Assembly (NCBI GenBank): GCA_947561585.1
Contig: CANNZV010000273.1
Span: 1-64,000, forward strand
DNA: 64,000 nt
Direction: 5' to 3'
Source: Caprella mutica
Taxonomy: Eukaryota; Arthropoda; Malacostraca; Amphipoda; Caprellidae
The stretch's first letter is position 1. Each line of letters opens with the position of its first letter. The translations under genes were made by a program, and so were the position numbers. Below the pieces are notes generated by a model. The model saw nothing but the letters and a program-made list of their open reading frames with translations, was not told the DNA's origin and searched no databases. Shown here one piece after another: positions 23,351 to 36,066 of this stretch.

Positions 23351-24598
23351 AGAGACTACTATATCCCTCTTGAAAATATTGAAATTTTGTTGAGTATGAA
23401 TCATTTCATGTTCAATTGTTTATTGAGTTCCCACAATAATCCACTCTAGAAAAGTCTTTATTACTCCACTGTACCTATTGCTCTTGATCTGTGGCCAATA
23501 CGAACGAATATGAACTGTGTGAAACTTCTTATTGAATATTTGCATTTAAAGAGTCAATTATATTTATATTCTTCCCCTCAAAAATCGTTGCATTTCCTTT
23601 AAAAAACTCACTTAACTCACATAAAAGATCATACTAGAAATACTGACCATCCTCCAATTATTTTATAATTTGGTTGAAATTTCGAAAATACTTCCCTCTT
23701 CCAATGATGTAAATTTTGTATCTTTTTTTTCTTAATTCTTTTTTCTCCGTTGCGTCACAGCACCATCTGTACCACGCATTACGCAGTGTAATTAATACTT
23801 AAAATGTTCCATAACTAAAAAAGCTCCAGAAGCGACTCATAGTTTCCAGGGAATTCGCCGCGAAACTTTCATCAGGAAAAAGGCACATGTGATATCTTAA
23901 ATTCTATGGTATGAAAGTACTCGGCAATATTTATATATAATGACTGTATGTAAACTGCAGAGTGTCATAATTTTACCATCTTAGTGTAGCTATAAGAGAA
24001 ATTTTTGTTAGAATTATTTATAATGCCTATGCATAAATATTTTTTTAATTTCTCAGTGAATTTATCTATACAGTTATATTAAAGTATATATCACTTGGGA
24101 TAGCTTTTAAATCATTTTTTTAAATAAAATTATTGATTCATATTAAATAGACTACTACTTAGAGAGAAAAACAAAATGTCTGCTCAACCATAAGTCTTGG
24201 TCTCATTTTGACATTGGATATCTATAAAATTTATAAATGACATAAAAAAAGCATATCATTAGCATGATAAAATATTAAATTTATCTTTAAAATCAAGTAA
24301 ATACATAACCATCTTACTACCAATGATAGTCCAGCAGATATGAGGACTAGAAATGTCACCAAATAATCTGCAACACACTATATACAACAAAGATATCAAT
24401 TATCTCATGACGACCTGTGTCCTGAATTAAATCACCAGCTACAGTGAAAAGCTTTTAAAGTTCAGAGAATATTACTCAGAATATAAAAGTTGGTCTTGGC
24501 ACTTGTCTGAAAATATAAAAAAGCGAATCTTTTTCTTTGAATGAAACAATAAATTTGATTGAATTTATTGTCATCTCAGAGAAAAGAGAGAAAGAAAG
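23351..24598. other. AT-rich sequence, no gene supported
   Basis: Unique AT-rich DNA. The stretch at 23740-23900 is slightly GC-richer but has no open exon with splice sites. Confidence 0.45.
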
Positions 24599-24838
24599 AA
24601 GAGATACTAAGTGAACAAGAAACGGAAGAGATTCTGAGTGAAGAAGAAAAGGAAGAGATACTAAGTGAAGAAGACAAGGAAGAGATACTAAGTGAAGAAG
24701 AAAAGGAAGAGATACTAAGTGAAAAGGAAAAGGTAGAGAAGTGAAGAAGAAAAGGAAGAGATACTGAGTGAACAAGAAAAGAAAGAGATACTAAGTGAAG
24801 AAGAAAAGGAAGAGATACTAAGTGATCAAGAAAAGGAT
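24599..24838 (+). repeat. 27-bp tandem repeat, purine-rich, about 9 copies
   Basis: Units of GAAGAGATACTAAGTGAAGA followed by AGAAAAG. On the plus strand each unit reads EEILSEEEK (9 residues). The frame beginning at 24559 stops at 24744 where one unit differs in length, and reopens downstream in another frame. It may be a decayed coding repeat or a plain minisatellite; no flanking exon was identified. Confidence 0.85.
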
Positions 24839-25689
24839 GAGAACTCTTCAAAATTCTCAAAATTCTCATTTTAAAAGACAAATTAATTATACAATTACTA
24901 CAATCGCTAAATAGGTTAGATAGCAATTCTCAAGACCAAGTTAGTCCAATCAAGGAATGATACTTTCTAGCACCTGAAGTTCATCGCTTAGTATCCGTGG
25001 AGTTTCAACTCTCCATCTGAAAGTATAATGAGCTGTCAGAGAGTCTTCCATCCGAATAAAATGCAAATGATGACAGCTATGATTTAGTACTTAATGTATT
25101 CATTATTTTGAAACAAGAGGAGGACTTTAAATTATCTCATATGCTGCACAGGTATAAAAGAAAACATTTCTCGCAATGGACTAAATCAGTAATTGACTGG
25201 AAAAAAGGCAAAAGGAAATTTATTTTCCACTCAAATGATAGCTTATTCTGATATATTCTTCGTGTTTAGTTGATATCACATCTAATTATACATTTCGAGT
25301 ATATCTATTTATGAATATCATATCGAAATTTTTACATACATATCAATACAATTACATATTATATCTATTTATAAATAGGCATATCATATCTATATATTTA
25401 CATATTATATCTATATTTACATATCATATCTAAATATTTACACAACATATCTATATATTTACATATATCATATCTAATATATTCGCAAAAGGGGCAAAAG
25501 TGACAATATGCTTCTGTGTTCCTATAGAGTTGCATTATTTACTAGACTGTTTGGAGCTCTTATTGCAGACTGAGGCAAGACAACGTGAGAGAACACGGTT
25601 AGAAAGTCTTGGTAGGGGAAAATAGAACAGTGTTAGGAAAATTGAAAGTATAGGGAAACAGAACCTATCAAGAAATAATGGCATAAGAC
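24839..25689. other. AT-rich spacer with a degenerate ATATC/TTTACAT repeat
   Basis: At about 25300-25470 a ~20-bp degenerate motif (ATATTTACATATCATATCTA) recurs some eight times. Otherwise nothing was recognised. Confidence 0.5.
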
Positions 25690-25985
25690 TATCCTTATCT
25701 CATACTCTTATCTCACTCTCTTTCTTCTCACTCTCTCTTCTCACTCTCTCTTCTCACACTCTTCTCTCATTCTCATTCTTCTCACTCTCTCTCTCTTCTC
25801 ACTCTCTCTTCTCACTCTCTCTTCTCACACTCTTCTCTCATTCTCATTCTTCTCACTCTCTCTTCTCACTCTCTCTTCTCACACTCTTCTCTCATTCTCA
25901 TTCTCCTCACTCTCTCTCTCTCTTCTCACTCTCTCTTCTCACACTCTTCTCTCATTCTCATTCTTCTCACTCTCTCTCTTCTACT
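25690..25985. repeat. CT-rich satellite (TCTCTTCTCAC type)
   Basis: Pyrimidine-rich tandem array. The block ACACTCTTCTCTCATTCTCA recurs at about 25753, 25826, 25879 and 25938, so there is a higher-order unit of roughly 53-73 bp built from TCTC/TTCTCAC. Confidence 0.93.
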
Positions 25986-26552
25986 AAGAGCATTGGTGAA
26001 TCCGTAATTTCTAACATGGAAATACTTTAACGACTCAACTTCAGTCTTACGGAGAACCATTACTGATAAGAGCCTTTAATTTTTTGGTTATTATCTTAAT
26101 TGAAGGATAAAACTACGAATAACTTATACATATTTTAACAGCGAATTACTTAACTAAACTGTAATTGTTCACTTCGTTTTAAAAATACGTATTTATAATC
26201 CAGAACTTTGAAGTGTCAGTCTCTAACCTATATATAACTTTGGTCGGTAAGAAAGCTGCAATATATCTTTTGTATGAATTATCATCAGTTTTGACGCAAA
26301 GAAAAAACCCTAATGTGTTTTCTGTGCAAATTTCTGCCACGAAATTATATCAGTTTTTGTAAGGAGAATTCGAAGTGATGGGAAATGTGTGTGAAGCCAA
26401 AAGAAGGATTATAATAATTAAATGGTGAAAGGCCTGTCAACCAAATTTGGAATTTTACTGAGTCATATCAAGAGAAAAAGGTAAATCTATTTGCTACATA
26501 AAGTTTTAACTCTCGAATGTTAGATTATTCTTCAATTAATAGATGAAAAGGA
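25986..26552. other. AT-rich spacer
   Basis: No feature was recognised. Confidence 0.4.
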
Positions 26553-27692
26553 CAGGTAAAGCCTCGTACATACTATTATGTACCAGAAAAAGTGGTCGCT
26601 ATACTGATCAAAGGACGCTATGCGGTTTGAGAATTACTTCAGTTGGGGATTTGAACTGTGAAAATTTCTTTAACAGCATTTCAAAGCGTGCAAATTATTA
26701 AATGAAAATATTAATGGAAATAAATCAAATCATATAAAAAGTTAATTATTCACTTTTATATATATGTACAAAATAATAACTTAGGTATAACTTTATGTTG
26801 ATGAAAGTGCTATAGAATATCATATATAGAATAATATTTTTTAACTTCACATGGATATTTATCTATGTAGATGCAAACTAATATACATAACATAATAAAC
26901 TAGATTACGTACACTTGGTAGAGCGCATACATTCGACGCCGCTTATCTGTTTGCTACCAAAATCTAATAAACTGGTGACTGGATAGTGATCTATCGACCC
27001 ATCAAATGTCAGACAATTTGGTTGAATACTTTTTGAGTTATTCAGTTATAAGTGGCCTTGACCTTGATCTTTGACCTCTGACCCGATCGCTCTCAAAATT
27101 TAAAATATGGTTCCTGTACATTGATCAATCGTTTCACTAAATTTCAGGCAATTTGGTTGAACACTTTTTCAGTTATGCGAATAACAAGATGATAAATAAA
27201 TAAATAAAATAAGTAAATGCCGTCAATAATATAACCTTTCCGCATTCTGCGAAGGTAACAATCTTTAATTCAACTAAAAATTATTCTTGATTCTAATTTT
27301 CTGGTGTTTGGTCAACAACGAATCCAAAATGGAACAAAACATATCATTTGTTACTGCGTCTTCTTCGACAACACAGAATTTCTAATTGAGTTTACCTGCC
27401 CAGTCTAACAATTCATGTAAAAGTTACATCTCTTTTATATTTCTATTGAATTTTCCTAATCGAAGAAAATTGTAGGAAAAGGGTAACTAAGTCAAATTAC
27501 TGAAAGCGTGCAAAGCAATACATTAATTCTTGATTGTAAATTATAATACCTCTTAATATAATAAATATATAAATAGGTACATCGTAGACGAATAAAAAGT
27601 CGTTGTAGGAGATGCATGTCTCTTATAACGGATAATTTTTGACCTATGTTTTTGACCGTTTTGTGATCGTCCGTTGTACGAGCTTTACCTAT
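26553..27692. mobile_element. GGTAAAGCTC-ended element, long copy
   Basis: Left end CAGGTAAAGCCTCGTACATA; right end is the inverse ending TTGTACGAGCTTTACCT. The left ~130 bp (GGTCGCTATACTG, GGACGCTATGCGG, TACTTCAGTTGGGGATTT) matches the inverted right end of the 13.8-kb copy, proving a family. The interior differs: this copy carries a retroelement-like tail at about 26910-27260. No transposase was seen. Confidence 0.68.
26910..27260 (+). mobile_element. Probable LINE/SINE 3' tail fragment
   Basis: Contains GGCCTTGACCTTGATCTTTG, two diverged copies of AATTTCAGGCAATTTGGTTG (about 27010 and 27147), then an (ATAA)n tract at 27193-27210 and ATAACCTTTCCGCATTCTGC. Such a tail with a 3' simple repeat is typical of RTE-like LINEs and dependent SINEs in animals (from memory of the families, not searched). 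No reverse-transcriptase frame is present. Confidence 0.45.
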
Positions 27693-28788
27693 AAATGGGA
27701 TTTTATTGAAATTATTTCTCCTCAACTGAGTTTTAAATATTATATTTTAACACTGGTACCAAGCAATCATTTAGACTGCATAAACTGTTATTGGTGGATG
27801 CTTTATATTTGTCTACTTTTAAGATAATAAGAAAAGAAATGATCGTGTGAATAATATCATTGCAATTGATTAGATTGTTTTAGTGAAAATAGCACACAAA
27901 TTATCAGACATTTATTTAGACTGAAACTGACGAAAATAGGTTGTGAAATATTCTGACGTGGGTTTTGGCAACAGTGTTTGTCAGTGCTTGCTAAACATGT
28001 TTGCAAAATGGTGTCTCACTGGTGTACAATTTGAAAGACAAGTCATTTTGAACGCTCGATTTCTAGTAGTTTTCGAATGCTCGGCAGTTATTGTTAATTC
28101 TTTGACAGATAATGATTTACTAAAATGACACAAAAACAGTTCTAGCTACCTAATAAACAATTATTCATTAACAATAAATGACAGAAAAAGAAATATATCG
28201 CGTATAATAATAATATGTAAAAAGCAGTCCTTTTGATCGCTTAGTAGTCACAGGTTTTTCAAATGCGTGACAGTTTCGTTGTTAATTTATTCAATATTAA
28301 TAAAACTTTATGCTTAAAGTTAGATATTCAAATACTAAAAATTATTCCAATAATCTCCAAAGTATAATTAATTCATTAATTTACTTAACTTAGCATCACC
28401 AAATTAACTTTCCATTTCTTTTCATATCCAACTTATCATATGTTTCAAACTCGTAATGTTCATCTATAGATTTTTCCTTGCCTCTAAGAAATGAGTGCTG
28501 GACTGAGTAAATATTACTGAGTAAATAAACCATTTGCCTTTTCTTGATCGCATTTGCAGAATAAATTATTTATAAACTTTGCAAAACAGATATATATTAT
28601 CCTGAGATATTTTCCATTTCAGAGAGAAATGCACCAGCATTTGAAATATTGACTCTATTTCAAAGTGGCCGCGTGTGTAGGGAATTGAAATAAATACATA
28701 CATTTTCATCATATATTCTTTTTAAAACAAAAAATATACATAGAGGATGAACGAAGATAAACGTATGAATGAATTGCAATTACATGTA
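27693..28788. other. AT-rich sequence with a diverged internal duplication
   Basis: A stretch at about 28030-28110 (TTTTGAACGCTCGATTTCTA) resembles one at about 28220-28295 (TTTTGATCGCTTAGTAGTCA). The 61-codon frame at 27943-28128 (+) has no splice support and is not called. Confidence 0.35.
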
Positions 28789-29002
28789 GGGTAAGTTTTT
28801 AATTATCGGTCACTTTCACAATTTCGGAGATGTATTAAACAAAAATATTATAAATATTATTTAACTTTTGATTTAATTGGTATCCATGATACCTGCAGGT
28901 ATCATGGATACCAATTAAAATAAAAGTTAAATAATAATTAATAAATTTTTGTTTCTGACGTCTCCGAAAATGTGAAAGTGACCGATAACTAAGAACTTAC
29001 CC
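28789..29002. mobile_element. MITE, GGGTAAGTT family, with CCTGCAGG core
   Basis: GGGTAAGTTTTTAATTATCG at the left, the inverse ending AAGAACTTACCC at the right, TA on both sides. The core is the perfect palindrome ATGATACCTGCAGGTATCAT (28887-28906), shared with the TTA-flanked MITEs. Confidence 0.87.
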
Positions 29003-31090
29003 TATCAAATACAGATGTTTTAAGATGGAAAAAAAAGGCATCGACACTTTTATAAATAAAGTACCTATACATTTTTATTAATCTAAATTATAGTATGTAC
29101 TAAAATACATTGTAATAATAAATATAAAATTATTTCAGAAATGTTCTCCCTTTATAAAAGCACTCGTGACATACTAATTGAATAAAAAAGTTTATTTATT
29201 TTCTTTATCACATGTATATCAATTTATTACTATTACTAATATGATTTACAGATTATTAATACTTTGCTGCTTGTTACTGCAGCAATTTCCATGGAATAAT
29301 AACAATTAGCAGAAATATATAAACAATTTGTCTCCATTAACATTGTAAAAAGACATTAAATGCGTGTATAAACTCTTTGAATTACCCTCTTTATTTAATA
29401 GTTTTTGGTCCTTTTTTATGTTAAATGCAACAACAGAAATATAACATGAAATAATGAACTGTTTATGCGAATAATTAATTCAGTTTATTTTATCTGTTCT
29501 AATTGTTTAATTAAATGTTCGAGAACTATTGGTTCGTATTTTCTAATAATATATTTTAATAGAATTATAAATCAAAATAATTAAAAAGTGTAAATAATTG
29601 CAGCTAACTTTTAATTCTCTCGTTTAAATGAAATTAAGTCAGCTGAAATATAATGGAACAATATCTTCTTTTTAAACATGAAAACTTATATTATATTTTC
29701 TGAATTTGAGATTTCAATTAACTGTATCCGTTATTATCAAAATCTTTATTCATTAAAATAGTCAATTTAAATGAAATTCCTATTGAAGATCTTAAATAAA
29801 GTACTTTTAAAACTTAAATAACTAAAATGATAATACACCAAGTACAGACTGTTACTTCTCACAAAATATAACTGGGTAATTGAAATAAATGTATGTATAC
29901 ATAGAAATATGTTACATGAAGATGATTAGGATTAAAGGAATAAACAACTAGTAAATTTGTACAACTAAAGTAAATCTGTATATTAAATATAGATGTATTA
30001 TATGAACAATAAAATAATAACACCCAAACTACCGACTATTCCATCTCGCAAATGCTCTTTAGTCCACAGCTCCAAAATGGCTAACATTTTCACCCGATTG
30101 ATCTCTTTCTGTCCGACTCTAATTTTTAGCCAGTCTTGTGAAGCTAAAAATTGTTATTTTTGCGCCACCTCAGGTGATAAAAGTGAAAAAAAGTGAGCCT
30201 AACTTCGCTAATTACTTCGGAGTTCATTCTTCACGCTGATATATTCGAACCGCTTCGTTTTTGAGGCTTCGACATGACGGTCCTAAAAGAGAACATTCTC
30301 GATCATTGGCCAACTTTGGTGTCTTTTGAAATCCAAACTTTTCATTTCTTCTCATCCACTCAATTCGACAGAATGATAAAAGTTGATAGTTTTGGCACTA
30401 GTTCATTGGTAGTTTAAAGGGTTTGTAGTATATGACATGGACTCAGTCTGTTTTTTATAGTTCATTTAAACAACAGAAAATCCTTAAAAATATTTTTTAG
30501 AAATTTAATCACAAAACAATATATTTAGAAAAATACTAAATAATCCCATTTAGAGGTAATTTGAAAAAGTATCCCAAAAAAAATATCAACGATAATAACA
30601 AAAATAACAACAATACACTGTAAATATAGAGATAGGTTTCATCTTAGCTAGCAACCGAACATATTTTTTTTCATGAACAGTTTTTACTGTGCCGACAGAC
30701 ATAAATTTCACCCGATTTCAGTTCCAGATGTTCCTTCTAAATGAAATATAAATCTTCGGGATTGCGGTTGGCTTTATTCTCTAACATGGAAAGTTTATAA
30801 ATTCATTCAGATAATTTATTTTACATTACTATTTGTACTATCGAAACCACAAATGCTGATAACAAATTTACAGAAATCTCACTACTTACAGCACTATCAC
30901 TAATCTCATAAAGATCCCTCCCATCTCTCGCATTATTTTCAGTTCGAATGTTTGCATTTGTGCGAAAATGGATCATTGATTTTAGATAACTCCAATAGCT
31001 GAAAACTTCTGAAAATTCAAAGAAAAGTTACGTTATAAATCTTGAGCTTATCGCCATTTTCTTGCAAGAATCTTAATCCTTGAAATTAAA
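29003..31090. other. AT-rich interval, no gene supported
   Basis: The stretch at 30020-30330 is GC-richer (67-codon frame at 29993-30196, ending GDKSEKK), but no acceptor or partner exon was identified. The rest is plain AT-rich DNA. Confidence 0.4.
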
Positions 31091-34022
31091 GTTTTAATGA
31101 CTTGGGAGATATGAATTAATGCACTGAAATACTATAATGACTTGGGAGATATGAATTAATGCACTGAAATACTATAATGACTTGGGAGATATGAATTAAT
31201 GCACTGAAATAATATAATGACTTGGGAGATATGAATTAATGCACTGAAATAATATAATGACTTGGGAGATATGAATTAATGCACTGAAATAATATAATGA
31301 ATTGGAAGATATGAATTAATGCACTGAAATAATATAATGACTTGGGAGATATGAATTAATGCACTGAAATAATATAATGACTTGGAAGATATGAATTAAT
31401 ACACTGAAATAATATAATGACTTGGGAGATATGAATTAATGCACTGAAATATTATAATGACTTGGGAGATATGAATTAATGCACTGAAATAATATAATGA
31501 CTTGGGAGATATGAATTAATGCACTGAAATAATATAATTGCTTAGGAGATATGAATTAATGCACTGAAATAATATAATGACTTAGGAGATATGAATTAAT
31601 GCACTGAAATAATATAATGACTTGGGAGATATGAATTAATGCAATGAAATAATATAATGACTTGGGAGATATGGATTAATGCACTGAAATAATATAATGA
31701 CTTGGGAGATATGAATTAATGCACTGAAATAATATAATGACTTGGGAGATATGAATTAATGCACTGAAATAATATAATGACTTGGGAGATATGAATTAAT
31801 GCACTGAAATAATATAATGACTTGGGAGATATGAATTAATGCACTGAAATATTATAATGACTTGGGAGATATGAATTAATGCACTGAAATAATATAATGA
31901 CTTGGGAGATATGAATTAATGCACTGAAATAATATAATGACTTGGGAGATATGAATTAATGCACTGAAATAATATAATGACTTGGGAGATATGAATTAAT
32001 GCACTGAAATAATATAATGACTTGGGAGATATGAATTAATGCACTGAAATAATATAATGACTTGGGAGATATGAATTAATGCACTGAAATAATATAATGA
32101 CTTGGGAGATATGAATTAATGCACTGAAATAATATAATGACTTGGGAGATATGAATTAATGCACTGAAATAATATAATGACTTGGGAGATACGAATTAAT
32201 GCACTGAAATAATATAATGACTTGGGAGATATGAATTAATGCACTGAAATAATATAATGACTTGGGAGATATGAATTAATGCACTGAAATAATATAATGA
32301 CTTGGGAGATATGAATTAATGCACTGAAATAATATAATGACTTGGGAGATATGAATTAATGCACTGAAATAATATAATGACTTGGAAGATACGAATTAAT
32401 GCACTGAAATAATATAATGACTTGGGAGATATGAATTAATGCACTGAAATAATATAATGAGTTGGGAGATATGAATTAATGCACTGAAATAATATAATGA
32501 CTTGGGAGATATGAATTAATGCACTGAAATAATATAATGACTTGGGAGATATGAATTAATGCACTGAAATAATATAATGACTTGGGAGATATGAATTAAT
32601 GCACTGAAATAATATAATGACTTTGGAGATATGAATTAATGCACTGAAATAATATAATGACTTGGGAGATATGAATTAATGCACTGAAATAATATAATGA
32701 CTTGGGAGATATGAATTAATGCACTGAAATAATATAATGACTTGGGAGATATGAATTAATGCACTGAAATAATATAATGAGTTGGGAGATATGAATTAAT
32801 GCACTGAAATAATATAATGACTTGGGAGATATGAATTAATGCACTGAAATAATATAATGACTTGGGAGATATGAATTAATGCATTGAAATAATATAATGA
32901 CTTGGGAGATATGAATTAATGCACTGAAATAATATAATGACTTGGGAGATATGAATTAATGCACTGAAATAATATAATGACTTGGGAGATATGAATTAAT
33001 GCACTGAAAGAATATAATGACTTGGGAGATATGAATTAATGCACTGAAATAATATAATGACTTGGGAGATATGAATTAATGCACTGAAATACTATAATGA
33101 CTTGGGAGATATGAATTAATGCACTGAAATAATATAATGACTTGGGAGATATGAATTAATGCACTGAAATAATATAATGACTTGGGAGATATGAATTAAT
33201 GCATTGAAATAATATAATGACTTGGGAGATATGAATTAATGCACTGAAATAATATAATGACTTGGGAGATATGAATTAATGCACTGAAATAATATAATGA
33301 CTTGGGAGATATGAATTAATGCACTGAAATATTATAATGACTTGGGAGATATGCATTAATGCACTGAAATATTATAATGACTTGGGAGATATGAATTAAT
33401 GCACTGAAATAATATAATGACTTGGGAGATATGAATTAATGCACTGAAATAATATAATGACTTGGGAGATATGAATTAATGCACTGAAATAATATATTGA
33501 CTTGGGAGATATGAATTAATGCACTGAAATAATATAATGACTAGGGAGATATGAATTAATGCACTGAAATAATATAATGACTTGGGAGATATGAATTAAT
33601 GCACTGAAATAATATAATGACTTGGGAGATATGAATTAATGCACTGAAATAATATAATGACTTGGGAGATATGAATTAATGCACTGAATTAATATAATGA
33701 GTTGTGAGATATGAATTCATGCACTGAAATAATATAATGACTTGGGAGATATGAATTAATGCACTGAAATAATATAATGACTTGGGAGATATGAATTAAT
33801 GCACTGAAATAATATAATGACTTGGGAGATATGAATTAATGCACTGAATTAATATAATGAGTTGTGAGATATGAATTCATGCACTGAAATAATATAATGA
33901 CTTGTTAGATATGAATTAATGCACTGAAATATTATAATGACTTGGGAGATATGAATTAATGCACTGAAATAATATAATGACTTGGGAGATATGAATTAAT
34001 ACACTGAAATATTATAATGAGT
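31091..34022. repeat. Satellite, 40-bp unit, about 73 copies
   Basis: Units of AATGACTTGGGAGATATGAA followed by TTAATGCACTGAAATAATAT, very homogeneous, with occasional point variants such as ACTAT/ATTAT endings and TTGGAAG. A variant block (GAATTAATATAATGAGTTGTGAGATATG type) occurs twice, near 33680-33730 and 33840-33890, showing recent block duplication. There are no long open frames. Confidence 0.98.
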
Positions 34023-35864
34023 TAGCCGAGAATTTTCAACACAAAATAATAGGCGTGAATATATTTTTTATTTCAATAGAGCCTTTTCCAAGTTCTTTTG
34101 ATAAATAATGACATGGGTATAGAGTTATATAATGCATGGGTAGAGTTATAATGAATCAATAAAGAAAAGAAATTTTTAGTTAAGAGGAGCAAGGTATTCT
34201 TTAATAAAGATGATACTTTGAATTTCGGTAGTCAATGGGCTTCACTTTTGAAGACAATATATTTTCATTATTATGTACGTATAAAAAATAATGAGATAAA
34301 TTTGAATCTTAAATATTAATTTTATGAATGTACGCAATTCAAAGCTTCCTTGTTTGTTTTCTAGCGACTTTTCTTGGTGTGTGTTGCTGCTCTGTAAGAT
34401 TTAGAGGAGAAAATCCTCGGATAAAAGAACAGGAAATGATGATTCAGTGAATGAGTTACAAATAGGACCATTCCAGCTTCCCCGTCAGATATTTTGTAGA
34501 AATGTTTTGTGAAAGGATTACATAAGTCATCGTTATGAAGAATGATAATCTGCCGTGATTCCTATCACAAAAACACCGTGAGAATGAAGAGAAAAAAACT
34601 AACATTTCCACCTAATGGACTGAGACTGTAACTATTTTAACTGTGAAAAATTGAATGTTGTGGGACAACTATTTCCATCAGATTAGGTTAGAATTTTCAT
34701 TGTTTTTAAAAATGTTCGAATTTTCCTCAATTTAAAAGGAAAAAAATCTTAACTTTGTAGCGATTCTTAGTTTTAATAAATAGAATAATTTGAGGAATAA
34801 TGAATACTATATGCACATCATTGTTCGAGTGCTTATCAGTATGAAAGTTACTGATAACGATTAGAAAGTTACTGATAACGATTATAGTCTATTAAAAGCG
34901 TACATTATTTTAAATCCAGTCTATTTGTAATTTGTGTCTAGTTTTAGGCAAGACTTCGTGTAGCATTTATTATACCGATTTGAGTCAACCAATCAGGCAT
35001 AGAACAGAGAGATATAACTTGTTATCAAACTGTATTGTGCTGAAATTAAAATAATTAACGTAACTGTACATCTCATGATAATGAAATTAAGGAAATTGCT
35101 ACTTCCTTAAAAAAAAATCACAGAATCATTACAAATGATCGAATGTATTTTTAACAGTATTTAAATTAAAATCAAGGAATTCAATTGAAAATGCTATCAA
35201 ATATCAATATCGCGATAGATGGCAACTTTACATGAAATTCTATTGGCCACCGTTGATGCAGTGGATTGTCACGTGGTAAAATCACGTGACACTGCTTTCA
35301 GTAATAAATTTTGAATCACTATTGGCCTTTTATTGTATTCATACAACAAATTATTACGTTACAATTCACTTTATTCATAACTCTTCTCTCCCTCCTGCAG
35401 TTTGCTAAATATAGAATGTATTTTTTTTAATATTGTAGTCGGAGTCTTGTTGAATATATGAATATTTAACTATAATCTTTTTGTCGACTATTCACTGCAG
35501 TGTAAGCGTATCCTGTCAGGGAGATTATTTTTATCGCAACATTAAATTGAATAAGAGCTGCAGTGAATAAGAGACTTTGTGCTTCAGAAATATATTCCTG
35601 CATAATTTATTACTAGTAAGGTGTCGCTTGCATGTATTTAAATCACCATCAGAGGGGAAACTGAATTCTGGTTACGTGTTTCCCAGTTCGACTTTGTAGC
35701 GGATAATCGAACAAATAAATTTCTGAAGATCACTCTGACACGAAGGCAGTCTAGTCAGGTAAAATTTTTCTACCAACAAATCGGATTATTGCTTATGATT
35801 ATTTGTTATCGAAAGGATGACTTCGTAATTTCAGTAGTTTCAAGATATTCATGATTATTCACTA
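34023..35864. other. AT-rich interval with tandem E-boxes
   Basis: Mostly unique. A 20-bp dimer (GAAAGTTACTGATAACGATT) sits at about 34842-34882. Two CACGTG motifs lie at 35270-35288, listed separately. No coding exon was recognised. Confidence 0.4.
35270..35288. promoter_or_regulatory. Tandem CACGTG E-boxes, 7-nt spacer
   Basis: CACGTG at 35270-35275 and again at 35283-35288, separated by GTAAAAT. ATTGG (inverted CCAAT) occurs on both sides (about 35242 and 35321). Paired E-boxes with a 6-7 nt spacer are known as high-affinity sites for CLOCK/CYCLE-type bHLH-PAS dimers. Function here is inference. Confidence 0.35.
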
Positions 35865-36066
35865 GAGAAGTTCGTGACTATCGGTCAATTCCACCATATC
35901 GGACACGTAAGAAAATAATATATGATAAATAGTATTTAACTTTTATTTTAACTGGTTTCCATGATGCCTGTGGATACTAGTTAAAAAATACTAAATAATT
36001 GTATTGGTCATTTTTTTCTTATCGTATCCGTAAATGTGGAACTGACCGATAATTAAGTACTTACAC
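35865..36066. mobile_element. MITE, GGGTAAGTT family, diverged copy
   Basis: Ends GAGAAGTTCGTGACTATCGG and the inverse ending ATTAAGTACTTACAC, flanked by TA. The core (CCATGATGCCTGTGGATACT) is a decayed form of the CCTGCAGG palindrome. Confidence 0.75.
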
